DNA of 7,598 nt from UBA8516 sp964434855 (lineage in GTDB: Archaea; Thermoproteota; Nitrososphaeria; Nitrososphaerales; Nitrosopumilaceae), in contig CAYSWR010000042.1 of NCBI GenBank assembly GCA_964434855.1, positions 1-7,598 of the forward strand, written 5' to 3'. Position numbers and translations under genes: made by a program. Shown here piece by piece: positions 6,257 to 7,598 of this stretch (its first letter is position 1; the number at the start of each line of letters is the position of its first letter). The notes under the pieces are model-generated. The model ran no database searches. It was not told where the DNA came from and saw nothing but the letters and a program-made list of their open reading frames with translations.

Positions 6257-6903
6257 AACACCCCAACCTCGGCCTCTGGAGGAATGCCAATCTTTTCCAC
6301 AAGAATAATTCCGCATATATCCATTCTTTTTGGCATACCAACTTTCATCTTATGAAATGTTATGGTTGCATCTGCTTTGACACACTTATCGCCAACGTTT
6401 CCCGTGTCAGGATCAAGTCCCGACGGCACATCTAAAGCAAGTTTGAATGCCTTTGATTTGTTTATCATATCTATTGCAGATGCATAAGGTTCTTTTATTT
6501 TGCCAGAGATTCCTGTTCCTAAAATCCCATCTACTATGATATCCGCTTCCAAGACCAATCCATGAACATCAGAGGCGACAATCAAATCTAGTGAATTCAT
6601 TTTTTCAAGAAGTTTCCAGTTTGTTCTTCCTTCTTCTGTCTTTATTTTTTCTGGGTTTCCAAGTAATATTACTTTAACAACAGAGCCATATCCTGCAAGA
6701 TGTCTTGCTACAACAAATGCATCTCCACCGTTATTACCAAGTCCTGCAAATACCAATATTTTTTTTGATGAAATGTTGGGAAATTTTTCTACAACATACC
6801 GCGTTGCTGCTGCACCAGCATTTTCCATCATCATCTTTCTTGGAAATCCCATTTGGTGACCGTTCTCTTCAATCTGCATCATCTGTTTTACAGTGATTTC
6901 CAT
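6253..6903 (-). CDS. nnrE: NAD(P)H-hydrate epimerase, stand-alone YjeF_N domain
   Basis: This enzyme interconverts the R and S forms of hydrated NAD(P)H so that a separate ATP/ADP-dependent dehydratase can restore the cofactor. The 216-residue product is a single YjeF_N Rossmann-like domain: MENAGAAATRYV (26-37), VFAGLGNNGGDAFVVARHL (51-69), VDGILGTGISG (124-134) and LALDVPSGLDPDTG (155-168). The conserved Asn-Asn-Gly-Gly-Asp loop and the Asp before PSGLD are present. The dehydratase domain, often fused in bacteria and some archaea, is absent, so it must be encoded elsewhere or missing. The start is taken as ATG 6903 (MEITVKQM), the usual family beginning, with a TATA-like box about 25 bases upstream. 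A TTG at 6942 would add 13 residues that do not look like the family. It is the first gene of the operon, and its TGA overlaps the ATG of the MBL hydrolase. Confidence 0.93.
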   Translation of the reverse strand: MEITVKQMMQIEENGHQMGFPRKMMMENAGAAATRYVVEKFPNISSKKILVFAGLGNNGGDAFVVARHLAGYGSVVKVILLGNPEKIKTEEGRTNWKLLEKMNSLDLIVASDVHGLVLEADIIVDGILGTGISGKIKEPYASAIDMINKSKAFKLALDVPSGLDPDTGNVGDKCVKADATITFHKMKVGMPKRMDICGIILVEKIGIPPEAEVGVL

Positions 6904-6924
6904 GTAATAATTCAAAAACTGGTC

Positions 6925-6931
6925 AAATAAG
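6925..6931 (-). promoter_or_regulatory. TATA-like box for the nnrE-MBL-cobT operon
   Basis: On the minus strand CTTATTT is followed by 21 bases and then the ATG at 6903. That puts its centre about 24-25 bases upstream and predicts transcription starting at or next to the ATG, a leaderless mRNA. No Shine-Dalgarno-like sequence precedes this ATG. The same box would lie inside the gene if the TTG at 6942 were used, which argues against that start. Confidence 0.45.
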
Positions 6932-6946
6932 GGCTTTACCAAACGG

Positions 6947-6955
6947 CTTTATCTT
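6947..6955 (+). promoter_or_regulatory. TATA-like box for the translin-family gene
   Basis: CTTTATCTT is centred about 25 bases before the ATG at 6976, so transcription would begin at or near that ATG. No Shine-Dalgarno-like sequence lies in the short interval. It sits back to back with the opposite-strand box at 6925-6931, so the 72-base intergenic region appears to hold two divergent leaderless promoters. Confidence 0.45.
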
Positions 6956-6975
6956 AGTTTTTTATTCATGGTTGC

Positions 6976-7590
6976 ATGTCATTAAAAAATGTCAAGTCGT
7001 CCCTATCAAAAATTTCAAAATCATTGAATGACTTGCAAGATTCTCGAGAATATTTAATAAAAAACACTCGTGAAGTCATACTTCTTTGCAGCCAATCCAT
7101 AATTTCGATTCATAAATCGGATCTTGAAACAGGTAGAAAAAAAGCTGAACACGCAAAGAAACTACTAGATGAGATAAGAAAGAGATCAAGAAGCGAACTG
7201 TATAGAAACATCGTTACAGCAGAACAAGAACTTGTTGAGGCGTTTGCGTTTATATCCATAGTTGAAAAATCAAACATTCCATCAGCAGCATCACTTGGAG
7301 TAAGAGGAGAATCATACATTCTTGGTCTCCTTGACTGTATTGGTGAACTAAAAAGACTGGTTTATGACAGTATTAGAGTGGGAAAGGCAAATGAAGCTAG
7401 GAAATTTTTTGAAATAATGGAGAATCTGTATCTCTTTTTGTATCCTTTTGCCATATATGATAAAATAATAAATGAAACTCGTAGAAAGCTTGATGTAAAT
7501 AGAATCCTTATCGAAGATGCAAGAGCAGCTGTGACAGAAGAAATACGACGTTCTGCTCTTATTGATGCAATAAATAAGAACAGGAACTGA
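6976..7590 (+). CDS. Archaeal translin/TRAX-family protein, probable C3PO-like endoribonuclease
   Basis: Eukaryotic translin and TRAX form the hollow octamer C3PO, which cuts single-stranded RNA; archaeal homologues form similar shells, the best-studied being from Archaeoglobus fulgidus. The 204-residue product is nearly all helical with the family pattern: SREYLIKNTREVILLCSQSI (23-42), QELVEAFAF (84-92), SLGVRGESYILGLLDCIGELKRLVYDSI (106-133), and KFFEIMENLYLFLYPFAIYD (143-162) leading into the C-terminal RRKLDVNRILIEDARAAV (169-186). Glu85 and Glu88 align with the glutamates in QEYVEA of human TRAX, and Asp120 and Glu124 with the Asp/Glu pair in ADLTGEL, residues implicated in catalysis. 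This suggests a catalytic rather than translin-only subunit. The short Lys/Arg/Ser-rich N-terminus may help bind RNA. The start is ATG 6976, which gives a normal N-terminus at leaderless spacing from a TATA-like box. It is divergent from the nnrE operon with no functional link visible. Its cellular RNA target is unknown. Confidence 0.9.
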   Translation: MSLKNVKSSLSKISKSLNDLQDSREYLIKNTREVILLCSQSIISIHKSDLETGRKKAEHAKKLLDEIRKRSRSELYRNIVTAEQELVEAFAFISIVEKSNIPSAASLGVRGESYILGLLDCIGELKRLVYDSIRVGKANEARKFFEIMENLYLFLYPFAIYDKIINETRRKLDVNRILIEDARAAVTEEIRRSALIDAINKNRN

Positions 7591-7598
7591 TTTTAAAA

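Noticed and set aside
6257..6316. Longer N-terminus for the MBL hydrolase starting at 6316
   Set aside because: The 20 extra residues do not resemble the family and lie inside nnrE; the ATGA overlap at 6253-6256 is a much better start.
6904..6942. TTG start at 6942 adding 13 residues to nnrE
   Set aside because: The likely TATA-like box at 6925-6931 would lie inside the gene, and the family N-terminus starts at the ATG at 6903.

Overview
The window looks like an AT-rich ammonia-oxidising-type archaeon (Thaumarchaeota/Nitrososphaerota, most like the Nitrosopumilus/Nitrosotalea side). The evidence is an archaeal-type S13-S4 pair, a ChlI/MoxR-like ATPase diverging from it, an archaeal CobT-like protein of the TIGR00303/UPF0284 family, an archaeal translin, and TATA-like boxes about 25 bases ahead of several start codons, as expected for leaderless archaeal mRNAs. 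The genus cannot be fixed from this sequence alone. The run of exactly 100 N at 2053-2152 shows that this is a scaffolded draft assembly.

Layout. Positions 1-1415 (minus) hold most of an AAA+ ATPase that runs off the left edge. A short divergent promoter region (1416-1500) separates it from a plus-strand ribosomal pair, S13 (1501-2245, interrupted by the assembly gap) and S4 (2255-2788). glmS (2830-4590, plus) follows with its own TATA-like box. It converges on, and overlaps by 14 bases, a minus-strand operon of three tightly packed genes. In transcription order these are NAD(P)H-hydrate epimerase (6903-6253), a metallo-beta-lactamase-fold hydrolase (6256-5642) and a CobT-like phosphoribosyltransferase (5638-4577). 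A divergent promoter region (6904-6975) leads to a translin-family gene (6976-7590) that nearly fills the right end. No stretch longer than 300 bases lacks a gene, and I saw no tRNA, rRNA, insertion sequence or CRISPR array.

How the genes work together. S13 and S4 build the small ribosomal subunit. GlmS feeds amino-sugar synthesis for surface glycans. The minus-strand operon combines repair of damaged nicotinamide cofactor, a glyoxalase-II/ETHE1-like hydrolase and a likely cobalamin lower-ligand enzyme; the shared theme is nucleotide-cofactor chemistry, but the functional link is inference. The translin keeps the acidic residues expected of an active C3PO-type RNase.

Most of this is ordinary core genome. 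The points worth a second look are the GC-rich, repetitive Ala/Pro/Gly/Lys tail on S13, where the assembly broke and the N run has put the two halves out of frame; the translationally coupled three-gene operon; and the apparently catalytic archaeal translin. I found no clear sign of a wholly new system.
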